Positions 54,777 through 64,000 of a DNA stretch of 64,000 nucleotides are shown here, in pieces (position 1 is the first letter of the stretch; every line of letters starts with the position of its first letter). The translations under genes were made by a program, and so were the position numbers. The notes beneath the pieces are model-generated. The model made no database searches. It saw only the letters and a list, made by a program, of their open reading frames with translations, and had not been told where the DNA came from. Source of the stretch: Sulfuricurvum sp. 17-40-25 (GTDB lineage Bacteria > Campylobacterota > Campylobacteria > Campylobacterales > Sulfurimonadaceae); the NCBI GenBank assembly GCA_002282015.1, contig NCIJ01000004.1, positions 1 to 64,000 on the forward strand, read 5' to 3'.

Positions 54777-55976
54777 TTAGCGCCCAAAAGCTAGTATTCT
54801 CCCATAGCGCAGTGTCCACACGCTAAACAGTACAATCCATCCTGCCCCTGCCACATCAAACAACCATGCGTTTGAACCTCCAAAAGCACCGTCTACCGAT
54901 AATCCAAAACGCGCTAACACCACCACTTGCGTCCAAACAAATAACGCAATGGTTAGCCGATCCGCGTGAGGCGGTCGCCCAGAGTGTCCCAAGGTAACGC
55001 GTGTCCCAAAACCGATTAACACCGTTGTTATAAATCCTAACACTAACAAATGCGTTCCCACAAACAGCAATGAGCTTCGAGTATACACTTCAACCACCTG
55101 TGCTAATCCTCCGATAAACAATCCCAATGGCAGCCAAAAAAGTGCCAGATACAAAATCCATAAAATTGCACTCGAACGAAATAAAGGTAGTTTCCATCGG
55201 ATAAACTCTTTTAGTACATAACCAGCAAGTAGCATACTAACCACAGCTTCCGCGAGAGAAAATTCGCCTATATTCAGGAGTGTTTTAAGCACTAACAACC
55301 CAAATACACGCACCACAAAACGGTTCGATGAGACTTCCAACGAATGGCTGAAAAATGGGATCATCCGCTGTGCTACCATAAACGTCATAAAGACTAAAAA
55401 GAGGTTGACCACGATTGGGCTGATAATGGGTACAACCAAAACCTCCATTCCGACAAGCTGCATTCCAAAAGCTCCCACTAAAACAGTATGGCTCACTATC
55501 CCAAACGTATGAGCGACCAATATCCACAAAGGGTCATTTTTCAATGGTGCTTTACCGGTACGATAACTCAGAAACAAGATGCCAAGTGCTCTAGAATGGG
55601 CAACTAACATCCCAATCATGGCAACCAAAACAAGCCTAGGCGAAGTCACCACCCCTATAAAAAAGAGCCCAGAGAATACTTGATAACTCCAAATAACAAG
55701 AGAGTATTTCTCGTGTTCGATCGCCGAACTCATGCAAAAGCGAGGAAACGTCGTAAATAAAAACCCGTGAAAAAATTGGATAAACACAATAAAAGTCAGT
55801 GAATAGAGATGAAACATATTCTCAGCTTGCGTCAAAACAATAACACCTTTATGCGAAAGCATAAACATCACCATCGACACGATAGCCCAGAGTATTCCAA
55901 AAAGAAAAAAAGCCTGATGGGGTTGGGACATCAAATAACTCGTGGGTTTTGAAGTGCTCTTGATTGAAAAACTCAT
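54777..55976 (-). CDS. nnrS: NnrS family membrane protein
   Basis: A haem- and copper-binding membrane protein that helps cells resist nitrosative stress. The 399 residues have about twelve hydrophobic segments with the family pattern around RFCMSSAIEHEKYS, AQRMIPFFSHSLEV and LVLGFITTVLIGFGTRVTLGHSG near the end. It is divergent from norC, sharing an intergenic region with an FNR-like box and repeated dyads, so both are probably controlled together. Confidence 0.9.
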   Translation of the reverse strand: MSFSIKSTSKPTSYLMSQPHQAFFLFGILWAIVSMVMFMLSHKGVIVLTQAENMFHLYSLTFIVFIQFFHGFLFTTFPRFCMSSAIEHEKYSLVIWSYQVFSGLFFIGVVTSPRLVLVAMIGMLVAHSRALGILFLSYRTGKAPLKNDPLWILVAHTFGIVSHTVLVGAFGMQLVGMEVLVVPIISPIVVNLFLVFMTFMVAQRMIPFFSHSLEVSSNRFVVRVFGLLVLKTLLNIGEFSLAEAVVSMLLAGYVLKEFIRWKLPLFRSSAILWILYLALFWLPLGLFIGGLAQVVEVYTRSSLLFVGTHLLVLGFITTVLIGFGTRVTLGHSGRPPHADRLTIALFVWTQVVVLARFGLSVDGAFGGSNAWLFDVAGAGWIVLFSVWTLRYGRILAFGR

Positions 55977-56030
55977 GGTGCTTCCCCTAGTAAAAGTAGG
56001 TAAGTATAACGAGCAAAAGGAATTAAAACA

Positions 56031-56044
56031 TTGATTTAGGTCAA
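56031..56044. promoter_or_regulatory. FNR/NNR-like box between nnrS and norC
   Basis: TTGATTTAGGTCAA differs from TTGAT-N4-ATCAA at one position. CRP/FNR-family regulators of denitrification bind such sites. It is 55 bases from the nnrS start and 96 from norC. Confidence 0.55.
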
Positions 56045-56053
56045 TACTTCCAA

Positions 56054-56128
56054 CAATTACTACTTAAAGGTAGAATTAAAGATGGGCTGGCTACTATTTC
56101 AATTACTACCTAGAAGTAGAATTAAAAA
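56054..56128. promoter_or_regulatory. Two copies of a 29-base dyad before norC
   Basis: Copies at 56054-56082 and 56100-56128 match at 25 of 29 positions, 46 bases apart. Each has the core TACTAC-N6-GTAGAA (56058-56075 and 56104-56121) that forms an imperfect palindrome. A related site (TACTAT-N6-GTAGTA) precedes the haemoglobin gene. They are good candidates for operators of the Rrf2/NsrR-like regulator encoded at 60546-60959. Confidence 0.65.
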
Positions 56129-56139
56129 TAGGAGCTAAA

Positions 56140-56586
56140 ATGACTGAACGTATTACTAAAAATATGGCCAGAAATATTTACTTTGGCGGGGGGCTTTTTG
56201 CGATTTTGCTCTTTACTGGGCTCACTGTGGATACAGTGCAAAAAATTCCAAAATTAAGCCATGATGACACGATTACCCAATCGGTCGCTTTGGGAAAAAA
56301 AGTATGGGAAAATAACAACTGTGTTGGCTGTCATACGATAATGGGTGAAGGTGCCTATTATGCTCCTGAGCTTGGCAATGCTTTCCCTCGTTTGGGCGCA
56401 AACGATGAGCAAGCCTTTAAGACCTATTTAGCAGGATGGATGGCAGCTCAACCGCTACAAACTCCTAACAGACGAAAAATGCCGCAGTTTAATCTAACCC
56501 CGGCGCAAGTCACCAATCTAGCAGACTTTTTGATTTGGACATCACGTGTCAATAATCAAGAGTGGCCGCCAAACATAAAAGGATAA
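56140..56586 (+). CDS. norC: Nitric oxide reductase subunit C
   Basis: The membrane-anchored cytochrome c subunit of cNOR. One N-terminal membrane helix (about 12-30) precedes a single haem site CVGCH (C61, C64, H65) in NNCVGCHTIMGEGAYYAPE, and a Met ligand is likely in RRKMPQFNLTP. 148 residues. AGGAG precedes the ATG. norB follows after nine bases. Dyad repeats upstream suggest NO control. Confidence 0.93.
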   Translation: MTERITKNMARNIYFGGGLFAILLFTGLTVDTVQKIPKLSHDDTITQSVALGKKVWENNNCVGCHTIMGEGAYYAPELGNAFPRLGANDEQAFKTYLAGWMAAQPLQTPNRRKMPQFNLTPAQVTNLADFLIWTSRVNNQEWPPNIKG

Positions 56587-57978
<1,392 letters not shown>

Positions 57979-59742
57979 ATGGATGAATTTGTCGGTAAAT
58001 TTTGGGATCGTTATATCACCAAAAAAGCGTCTCGTCTTTTTAAAGACGAAGCCGTCGTTTTTGGCAGTAACACAAAAGCGTTCAAAATCTTTTATCACCT
58101 CTTAGGGGGTGAAAAAGGAAAAGAGCTTCATATCACCGACAAAAGATCCATCAAAACCTCACAAACACTTCTGGAAAAGTTTTCAGGAACCGGTAATACT
58201 TTTTTTCGTGCTTGGCAAGATGAAAAGGGGATCTATCTACCTGCCTCTTTAAGCTATTTTCCTCTTAAACACCATAATGAGATGCACTATTATTGGCTGA
58301 TTGCTATGTTAACCAAAGTGACTATTACGAGCCAAAATATCGTGAGTGACAATACAAAAGCAGCCCAATACCTCATAAAAAAATACGCCGGTTTTCACGA
58401 ATTCTATACCTATGCGGACTCTTTTATAAGAAGTAATTACCCTGAATTATCCACCGATGAATCTTCGAGTGAAGACTCATCAGCCGATACTTATCCCAAC
58501 CCACTATGGATTTATCCCTCACTCTCTGGCAAGAACAAACTCCTTGATTTCGATGACCAAGAGCCCCTGCGACAACCCGATGAAGCAAACAAAACCGAAA
58601 CCTTGAGCATGAAAAAAAAATCCGAACAGATCGATGACACCAAAGAGACGGATGGACTGTTACTCTTTTTACCCGAATCGATTATGAGCTTTATGGAACA
58701 AGTACGGGTAGATCGGCAAGAAAACGACAGCTTCGACGAAGATGCCCTCTATAATGCCGAAGACTTGGAGGAGATAACGCTGGGGCAAAAAGATGCCAAT
58801 CTCTCGTCGAGAATCAAAATGGACTTGGATATATCCGCTAACAGCATTGAGCACTATCCATTGGGAAAAGGGCATTTAATCGATGAATGGGATTATAAAA
58901 AAGAGATCTACCTCAAAAACTATGTATGCATAAAACCCTTTATATCTCTGGGAATCGAACCCATCGCATTGCCAAAACGTCTCCTAAAGATGATGAAAAA
59001 AATCCAAAGCGAACTGGATCTCATGGAGCTTGACCGTATCAAACGCGACAACCTCCCCTACGGCGATGAGATCAATCTCGACACATGGATCGATTACAAA
59101 GGACATCAAAATCACTCCAACCATCCGCAACGATTTTTTCAGACCTATGAAAAGAAGATGAGAGATATGGCAACTTTGATACTAGCCGATGTTTCCCTCT
59201 CCACGGAAGCTGGGATAACCCAAGAGATCCGTGTTATCGATACGATACAAGATGCTTTGATGGTATTTGCCGAGTCTTTGCACCGTCTTCAAGATCGATT
59301 TGCTATCTACACCTTCTCCTCCATCAAAAATACCAAAGTGAATTTTCACATCATCAAAAATTTTAACGAAAAATACAGTGACACAATACGTGGCCGCATT
59401 GATGCTATAAAGCCAGGATACTACACCCGTATGGGTGCCGCCATACGAGAAAGTGCCAAAATACTAGACAAACAGCAAAGTGCCAACAAGCTTCTTCTGA
59501 TTCTAAGTGATGGAAAACCCAATGATGTCGATCGGTACGATGGACGATACGGTATCGAAGATACTAAAAAAGCAATCGAAGAAGCCAAACAAAAGGGGAT
59601 CACCCCTTTTTGCATCACCATCGATCTCGATGCCAAAGAGTACCTCCCCTATTTATTTGGAAGAAACTCCTATGCGGTAATACGAGATGCCCAAAAACTT
59701 CCCAAACTTTTACCCGAAATCTATATGAATCTGACGAAATAA
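57979..59742 (+). CDS. norD: NorD, vWA-domain NOR maturation protein (587 aa)
   Basis: Needed with NorQ for active cNOR, probably in Fe insertion. A long variable N-terminal part includes an acidic, poorly conserved stretch (about 150-300). The C-terminal von Willebrand A domain (about 390-585) carries the MIDAS DVSLSTEAG and a second part LLILSDGKPNDVDRYDGRYG. The ATG follows the norB stop without a gap. The norCBDQ order is standard. Confidence 0.9.
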   Translation: MDEFVGKFWDRYITKKASRLFKDEAVVFGSNTKAFKIFYHLLGGEKGKELHITDKRSIKTSQTLLEKFSGTGNTFFRAWQDEKGIYLPASLSYFPLKHHNEMHYYWLIAMLTKVTITSQNIVSDNTKAAQYLIKKYAGFHEFYTYADSFIRSNYPELSTDESSSEDSSADTYPNPLWIYPSLSGKNKLLDFDDQEPLRQPDEANKTETLSMKKKSEQIDDTKETDGLLLFLPESIMSFMEQVRVDRQENDSFDEDALYNAEDLEEITLGQKDANLSSRIKMDLDISANSIEHYPLGKGHLIDEWDYKKEIYLKNYVCIKPFISLGIEPIALPKRLLKMMKKIQSELDLMELDRIKRDNLPYGDEINLDTWIDYKGHQNHSNHPQRFFQTYEKKMRDMATLILADVSLSTEAGITQEIRVIDTIQDALMVFAESLHRLQDRFAIYTFSSIKNTKVNFHIIKNFNEKYSDTIRGRIDAIKPGYYTRMGAAIRESAKILDKQQSANKLLLILSDGKPNDVDRYDGRYGIEDTKKAIEEAKQKGITPFCITIDLDAKEYLPYLFGRNSYAVIRDAQKLPKLLPEIYMNLTK

Positions 59743-59751
59743 AGGAACACT

Positions 59752-60543
59752 ATGTCAAAAACGTACTATTTACCCCAATCAAACGAAGTCGAGCTTTTTA
59801 AGGCCGCAGAGCGAATGAATCTCCCTATTTTGATCAAAGGGCCCACGGGTTGCGGAAAAACACGTTTTATCGAAGCCATGGGCGAAGAACTGGGACGCGA
59901 AGTCACTACCGTAGTGTGTCATGATGATCTCAGCGCTGCGGACTTGATAGGTCGTCACCTCATCGATGAAAACGGAACCTACTGGCAAGACGGTCCGCTC
60001 ACCAAAGCGGTACGAAACGGAGGGATCTGTTATCTCGACGAGATTATCGAAGCGCGCAAAGACACAACGGTTATCTTGCATTCGTTGGCCGATTATCGCA
60101 GAGTCTTACCCATTGACCGAACGGGTGAAGTCATCATGGCTCATCCTGATTTCATGCTGGTTGTCTCGTATAATCCCGGATATCAAAACGTCCTAAAAGG
60201 GATGAAGCCCAGTACCAAACAGCGCTTTATTTCACTAAGTTTTGACTATCCAAAAGCCGACATAGAAAAAGAGATACTGATCAAAGAAAGCGGAGTGGAT
60301 GAAAAAACAGCTCAAAAGTTAGTGACTATCGCAGGAGAGATTCGCCAACTAAGCGACAGTGATATCCAAGAAGCGGTATCCACACGTCTTCTCATCTATG
60401 CCGGTAAGTTGATTGTACAAGGGTTTGATCCCTATCAAGCATGCATCCACTCGATAGTAGAATCGCTCAGTGATGAAGAAGATGTCTTGGAAGTACTTGA
60501 GAAACTCATTGCTTTGCATTTTACAAAAAGCGTGTCGCTCTAA
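59752..60543 (+). CDS. norQ: NorQ, AAA+ ATPase for NOR maturation
   Basis: A MoxR-type AAA+ ATPase of 263 residues that acts with NorD. Walker A is GPTGCGKTRFIEA, Walker B ICYLDEIIEA, and the sensor region VVSYNPGYQNVLKGMKP and arginine TKQRFISL follow. AAGGAA precedes the ATG, nine bases after norD. The stop is convergent with the Rrf2 gene, two bases away. Confidence 0.93.
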   Translation: MSKTYYLPQSNEVELFKAAERMNLPILIKGPTGCGKTRFIEAMGEELGREVTTVVCHDDLSAADLIGRHLIDENGTYWQDGPLTKAVRNGGICYLDEIIEARKDTTVILHSLADYRRVLPIDRTGEVIMAHPDFMLVVSYNPGYQNVLKGMKPSTKQRFISLSFDYPKADIEKEILIKESGVDEKTAQKLVTIAGEIRQLSDSDIQEAVSTRLLIYAGKLIVQGFDPYQACIHSIVESLSDEEDVLEVLEKLIALHFTKSVSL

Positions 60544-60545
60544 GA

Positions 60546-60959
60546 CTATAGTTTGGTCTCTCGATTTTGGATTAGAGATGCCAATGTTGTCGTACTCAGC
60601 ATGGTTTCAATCATCTCTTTGGGTTGTACCCACTGATCGTGCAAAGCACAGGGATTGGAAGCGTCGCATTTATCAAAGCCCAAAATACAGCGCTCATGAT
60701 CAAGAGATTCCCCAATAGCTTCGAGGATGTCGCACAGATAAATATCGCTGGCATCTCTGGCTAAACTCAGCCCTCCCTCTCGTCCTCTAGAAGCATTCAC
60801 CAGCCCTTTTTTAGCCAGTTCAGTCATCATTTTGGTGAGATATTTATACGGAAGATTCAGTTCTTGATGCAACACATTAACGGAGTGAGAACTTTCATCA
60901 TGCCGATGCAAATAAGCCAATACTCGAATAGCGTATTCCGCTGTTTTGGAAAAGTGCAT
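60546..60959 (-). CDS. nsrR: Rrf2-family regulator, NsrR-like (137 aa)
   Basis: An Rrf2 DNA-binding protein. The winged helix lies in the first 70 residues, with HSVNVLHQELNLPYKYLTKMM and GLVNASRGREGGLSLA. Three Cys (about 91-106, RCILGFDKCDASNPC) fit an [Fe-S] cluster that senses NO. Being next to norQ and the globins, it is probably an NsrR-type repressor. AGAGGAG precedes the ATG. An inverted repeat spans its promoter region. Which sites it binds is inferred. Confidence 0.85.
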   Translation of the reverse strand: MHFSKTAEYAIRVLAYLHRHDESSHSVNVLHQELNLPYKYLTKMMTELAKKGLVNASRGREGGLSLARDASDIYLCDILEAIGESLDHERCILGFDKCDASNPCALHDQWVQPKEMIETMLSTTTLASLIQNRETKL

Positions 60960-60976
60960 AAAGTCTCCTCTGGGTT

Positions 60977-61008
60977 AAATAAGTATTGTAGTGAAATTGT
61001 ACTTATTT
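60977..61008. promoter_or_regulatory. Inverted repeat over the Rrf2 gene promoter
   Basis: AAATAAGTA (60977-60985) and TACTTATTT (61000-61008) form a perfect nine-base inverted repeat with a 14-base spacer. On the minus strand a TACAAT hexamer lies inside it, upstream of the Rrf2 start. It overlaps the stop of the globin-PsiE gene. It may be an autoregulatory operator; it differs from the norC dyad. Confidence 0.45.
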
Positions 61009-61917
61009 GGGTGCAATGACATTCTCTCGTTTTGCTCCAACAAGCCAATAGGCAACTGCTAACCCTACAATAACGGCACCAATCACCAAAAGCTCATCAC
61101 TTTTATCCGAAGATAGTGAATAAATCAATACTTTTCGAATCAAGGCGGCCATGGCAAGCATGATAAAAGCCCCTATGGCAAATCCTTTGCCTTGTAAATG
61201 TTGGATCTCTTCATGGATCAACTCAATAGCCGCCCACAACACCAGTAAGCTTCCCAAGACGGTTAATATCCCTTTCTCGATTCCAATATCCGAGGCGAAA
61301 AGAAGATAAATATCGTAAATAAATAAACCGATTGCAAAGAAAGCCACGAGGGCCAATGCTCCCGCGAGTAAAAAATTAATATACGACGTAAACTTTTTGA
61401 GATTCGAAAGAATCGCTCTTTCAAATTTTGACATGGACAAAAATTTACTTAACTCTTCCTCTCGATACGAACTCGTAAGGGCATCGAGATTGATATCGAT
61501 GATTTTTTCGATGGCTTGGATCTCTTTTACATGTCGTTCTTTTTCAATAAAGGTATCTTCAATGTTTTTTAACGCAAACGTGCGCACATAGGTGAAGGCT
61601 GCATTGACATAGTGCGTTGGTAAGCCCAATCGTACATGAACTTCGCCTATTTTGTATAAACTCGTAAAATACAGCATGTCGTATTTACCGCAAAAGAGAT
61701 TTACAAACCACTCTTTTATTTTTTCGCGATGATGGGAAATGATTGCTTTGTTTTTTAAAAATGTAGCAGTAGCACCAAAGCCCCAGATATAATCGTAAAA
61801 TCCATCCAAAAACTCCTCAGTAAGTGCTTCCATTTGTGGTTTCAGTCCCAACAAAATAGCGGAGTCTTCATCGGTAAATTTGTAATGTTCTTTGAGACTT
61901 ATATATTGTTGTTGCAT
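61003..61917 (-). CDS. Globin-sensor fused to PsiE-like membrane domain (304 aa)
   Basis: The first 160 residues fit a globin-coupled sensor/protoglobin domain, with the proximal His H94 in YKIGEVHVRLGLPTHYVNAAF. The last 125 residues hold four helices (about 181-203, 219-237, 248-262, 276-294) with IELIHEEIQHLQGKGFAIGAFI, resembling PsiE (phosphate-starvation-inducible) membrane proteins. The fusion would bring gas or redox sensing to a membrane protein. No output domain such as GGDEF or MCP is present. It is divergent from the single-domain haemoglobin. Confidence 0.75.
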   Translation of the reverse strand: MQQQYISLKEHYKFTDEDSAILLGLKPQMEALTEEFLDGFYDYIWGFGATATFLKNKAIISHHREKIKEWFVNLFCGKYDMLYFTSLYKIGEVHVRLGLPTHYVNAAFTYVRTFALKNIEDTFIEKERHVKEIQAIEKIIDINLDALTSSYREEELSKFLSMSKFERAILSNLKKFTSYINFLLAGALALVAFFAIGLFIYDIYLLFASDIGIEKGILTVLGSLLVLWAAIELIHEEIQHLQGKGFAIGAFIMLAMAALIRKVLIYSLSSDKSDELLVIGAVIVGLAVAYWLVGAKRENVIAPK

Positions 61918-62033
61918 TTTTATACCTTAAAAAAAATTTACACATACTTTTTATTGTATACTAATCCCTCGTATTATAACCATACATATTCCTTACCCCA
62001 TTATTAAAAGAAAAATATAATCGAAAAAGAATA

Positions 62034-62061
62034 TACTATAAAAGAGTAGTAATTATATAAT
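62034..62061 (+). promoter_or_regulatory. Operator-like dyad and -10 box, haemoglobin gene
   Basis: TACTAT-N6-GTAGTA (62034-62051) has the same spacing as the two norC dyads. TATAAT at 62056-62061 follows by four bases, so a protein on the dyad would block or recruit RNA polymerase. The ATG is 26 bases further on. Confidence 0.55.
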
Positions 62062-62087
62062 ACGTTAATTTAAAATCAGGAGTTACC

Positions 62088-62516
62088 ATGAGCTTATCGT
62101 CAGAAACTATCGCGATTGTCAAAGAAACCATCCCTTTGATCAACAAAGAAGCAGAAAACGTTACTTCACGTATGTATGAGATTTTGTTTTCAAAATATCC
62201 TGAGACAAAACCTATGTTCGACAATGCCGCTAGCGATCAACACAAAAAACTCGCAGGTGCAATCGCTGCATTTGCAGGTAATATCGACAACCTTGCGGTA
62301 TTGGGTGCTGCGGTTGAAAAAATGGCACAATCCCATGTCATGACACAGGTTAAACCAGCTCACTACCCGATGGTTGCTGATGCACTCATCACGGCAATGG
62401 GTGACGTATTGGGCGAAGCATTTACTGATGCTCGTAAAAACGCATGGGTTGAAGCCTATACCTTTTTAGCCAATATCCTAATGCAGCGCGAGCAAGAGCT
62501 CTATGCACAACGATAA
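62088..62516 (+). CDS. Single-domain bacterial haemoglobin (142 aa)
   Basis: A 3/3 globin of the Vgb/Cgb type, likely an NO dioxygenase. The family pattern includes TyrB10 (Y30) in SRMYEILFSKYPETKPMF, Gln/His near 51-52 and proximal His H92 in QVKPAHYPMVADAL. No reductase domain is attached. TCAGGAG precedes the ATG. The HPP gene starts inside its end. In Campylobacter, Cgb is NO-induced; here the dyad at 62034 suggests the same. Confidence 0.93.
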   Translation: MSLSSETIAIVKETIPLINKEAENVTSRMYEILFSKYPETKPMFDNAASDQHKKLAGAIAAFAGNIDNLAVLGAAVEKMAQSHVMTQVKPAHYPMVADALITAMGDVLGEAFTDARKNAWVEAYTFLANILMQREQELYAQR

Positions 62517-62976
62517 TCACACTAAAAAAAGACTTCTGCACATAGCAGAAAGCATCATTGCAGGTGTTGGTGCGCTCATTGGGCTCTCTTTTATCGGCCT
62601 AATAGCCCAAAGCGCCCATATGATGATGATTATTGCCCCTTTTGGGGCGACTGCCGTGCTTCTTTTCAGTGCACCCAACAGCCCTTTTTCACATCCATTA
62701 AATGTTTTTGGCGGATACTTTATCTCAAGTGTGATAGGTGCTGTGGTATTGACCTATACAGACGCGCAATGGCTCCCCATAGCAATCGGGCTTGGTCTGG
62801 TTATCATGCTCATGCATGGGTTTAGGGTTATTCATCCCCCTGCCGGCGCCAATTTTTTAATCGTGACACAGGGTCATCTTACTCTTTACCTAATGGAACC
62901 CCTTATAATTGGATTGATTACTTTGGTCATAGTCGGTATGAGCGTTCAGCGTATCAAGCAAAAATTCTTGACGTAG
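62503..62976 (+). CDS. HPP family membrane protein (157 aa)
   Basis: A four-helix integral membrane protein with the HPP motif in RVIHPPAGANFLIV and APFGATAVLLFSAPNSP in the N-terminal half. The family includes a nitrite transporter in chloroplasts and cyanobacteria. Coupled to the haemoglobin by a 14-base overlap, so nitrite/nitrate transport after NO oxidation is a fair inference. Confidence 0.88.
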   Translation: MHNDNHTKKRLLHIAESIIAGVGALIGLSFIGLIAQSAHMMMIIAPFGATAVLLFSAPNSPFSHPLNVFGGYFISSVIGAVVLTYTDAQWLPIAIGLGLVIMLMHGFRVIHPPAGANFLIVTQGHLTLYLMEPLIIGLITLVIVGMSVQRIKQKFLT

Positions 62977-63037
62977 CTCAAGAACTACCGGCTGTTTTTA
63001 TGCTACACTTTTTATACTTATTAGGTGGGCTATTTTG

Positions 63038-64000
63038 ATGAAAACGACGATCCTATTTTTACTTCTTATTGGTAACCTCTTTGCCGCACCGTTAAAACTT
63101 GAGCGTGCAATTGAGATGGCACTAAACTCCAATCCACAGACACAAGTGGCACTTTTACGTATCCAAAGCTCCCAAGCCGATACTAAAGCCGCCAAAACAG
63201 CTCTGCATCCACGTATCGATCTCAATGGGGAGTATTATCCCACCAAGACCATCGTAATGCCTACCAACGGTACGTTTTCAACGCGTCAAACCGACGCCTT
63301 TCATGCAGATATCAGCGGGAGCTACTCCCTGTGGGATTTTGGACGAAATGACAACCTGATACAAGCAGCCCAGTATGGCAAAGAAGGAAGTGTTAGCGAT
63401 AAAACCTTTGTTGAAAACAGCCTCATCGAACAAGTATGGCTACAGTACACCACCATCGCCTATTTGGAACAACTCATCGATACCGCTCGTAAGTCAGCCG
63501 AATTTTACAAAGCACAATACACTCAAGCCGTTGCCATGCGCGAAGTGGGGTTAAAAACACAAGCCGATGAATCCAGATTCAAAGCCTCATGGCTCGAAGC
63601 CGATGATCATCACAGTGCAGCACGCGCACAAAAAGCCAAAGCACTGATGGCATTGGAACTACTGACAGGAAGCGATGTCCCCGTAACGATAGACCAAGCT
63701 GATTTTGATCGCCGTGCGAGTACGCTATCCATGGCAGTTGAAAATGCACCAACCTTGCGCCAAGAGCTTTCGCAAAACAATCCGCAACTCCAAAAACTCA
63801 AGCTACTCATCCGCCGTGATAAGGCAGTGTCTGACGCGATATCCAAACAACCATATGGATCGGTTACCCTCATAGGCTCGTACGGTTATGACAATTCTCT
63901 CTCCTCCTACGACACCTCCCAAATCGGTGTACGAGGGTCGATTCCATTGTACGATGGAGGAAAACTCGATACAGATACCCAAAAAAGCCGTATTGCCCTC
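63038..64000 (+). CDS. TolC-family outer membrane protein (partial)
   Basis: The first 321 codons of a gene running off the right edge. A signal peptide (MKTTILFLLLIGNLFAAPLK) is followed by the first TolC repeat, LERAIEMALNSNPQTQVALLRI, and a second unit at DYTQAVAMREVGLKTQADE-like sequence, with long amphipathic helices. It is probably the outer channel of an efflux or secretion system whose other genes lie downstream. RBS TTAGGTGGG lies upstream. Confidence 0.88.
   Translation, partial: MKTTILFLLLIGNLFAAPLKLERAIEMALNSNPQTQVALLRIQSSQADTKAAKTALHPRIDLNGEYYPTKTIVMPTNGTFSTRQTDAFHADISGSYSLWDFGRNDNLIQAAQYGKEGSVSDKTFVENSLIEQVWLQYTTIAYLEQLIDTARKSAEFYKAQYTQAVAMREVGLKTQADESRFKASWLEADDHHSAARAQKAKALMALELLTGSDVPVTIDQADFDRRASTLSMAVENAPTLRQELSQNNPQLQKLKLLIRRDKAVSDAISKQPYGSVTLIGSYGYDNSLSSYDTSQIGVRGSIPLYDGGKLDTDTQKSRIAL

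Overview
The window looks like a chromosomal segment of a Campylobacterota bacterium, most likely a Sulfuricurvum/Sulfurimonas-type chemolithotroph. This is a judgement from gene content and protein style, not from a search. Supporting points are the futalosine-pathway gene mqnD, the compact recA-eno-ftsB-like-AMIN block, short TATAAT-type promoters without an obvious -35, CcoG, a denitrification-style NO reductase cluster, and dense ATGA-overlapping operons. No rRNA, CRISPR array or insertion sequence was recognised. One tRNA gene is present.

Layout. Positions 1-3205 are an AT-rich accessory stretch next to the 3' end of tRNA-Val(GAC). It holds a possible replication-initiator-like protein, a ribbon-helix-helix protein, a helix-turn-helix protein, small hypotheticals, and several inverted and direct repeats. 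Positions 3206-23811 are mostly housekeeping: lspA-glmM, rpsT, prfA, dapF, coaE, a short spermidine-synthase-like gene, purM, ccoG with an unusual resolvase-derived regulator, murB, fliQ, mqnD, recA-eno, tpx, a tightly overlapping cdsA-dxr-hydrolase-tsaD operon, and an NFACT/RqcH gene. A chemoreceptor follows.

Positions about 25500-39410 form one long, same-strand, overlapping cobamide operon. It starts with a structured leader whose last hairpin covers the Shine-Dalgarno sequence of a TonB receptor. A transcobalamin-like small protein and BtuF/BtuD/BtuC uptake genes come next, then CbiA, a phosphotransferase-type kinase, BluB, CobT, CobU, a CobD-like decarboxylase, CbiB, CbiP, a Cys-rich small protein, CobS and an alpha-ribazole phosphatase. 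Together they cover corrinoid import, late corrin amidation, aminopropanol-phosphate supply, lower-ligand synthesis and nucleotide-loop assembly. Corrin-ring genes and an adenosyltransferase are not in the window.

Positions 39438-47822 hold tamA and tamB. They are separated by an opposite-strand TolC/HlyD/ABC-membrane-domain cassette that lacks an ATPase. Then come an MgtC/DUF4010 membrane protein, a GGDEF-EAL protein with altered EAL residues, a haem-sensor HD-GYP protein with an altered HD residue, and the selenouridine pair mnmH-selD.

Positions 54777-62976 are a nitric-oxide response region: nnrS, norC-norB-norD-norQ, an Rrf2/NsrR-type regulator, a globin-PsiE membrane fusion, a single-domain haemoglobin and an HPP-family membrane protein. 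A shared dyad (TACTAY-N6-GTAGWA) occurs twice before norC and once before the haemoglobin gene, and may be the regulator's operator. The window ends inside a TolC-family gene.

The best candidates for something new are the btuB leader RNA, the kinase proposed to replace PduX, the globin-PsiE fusion with its operator, the ATPase-less exporter cassette, and the catalytically dead recombinase that may regulate ccoG.
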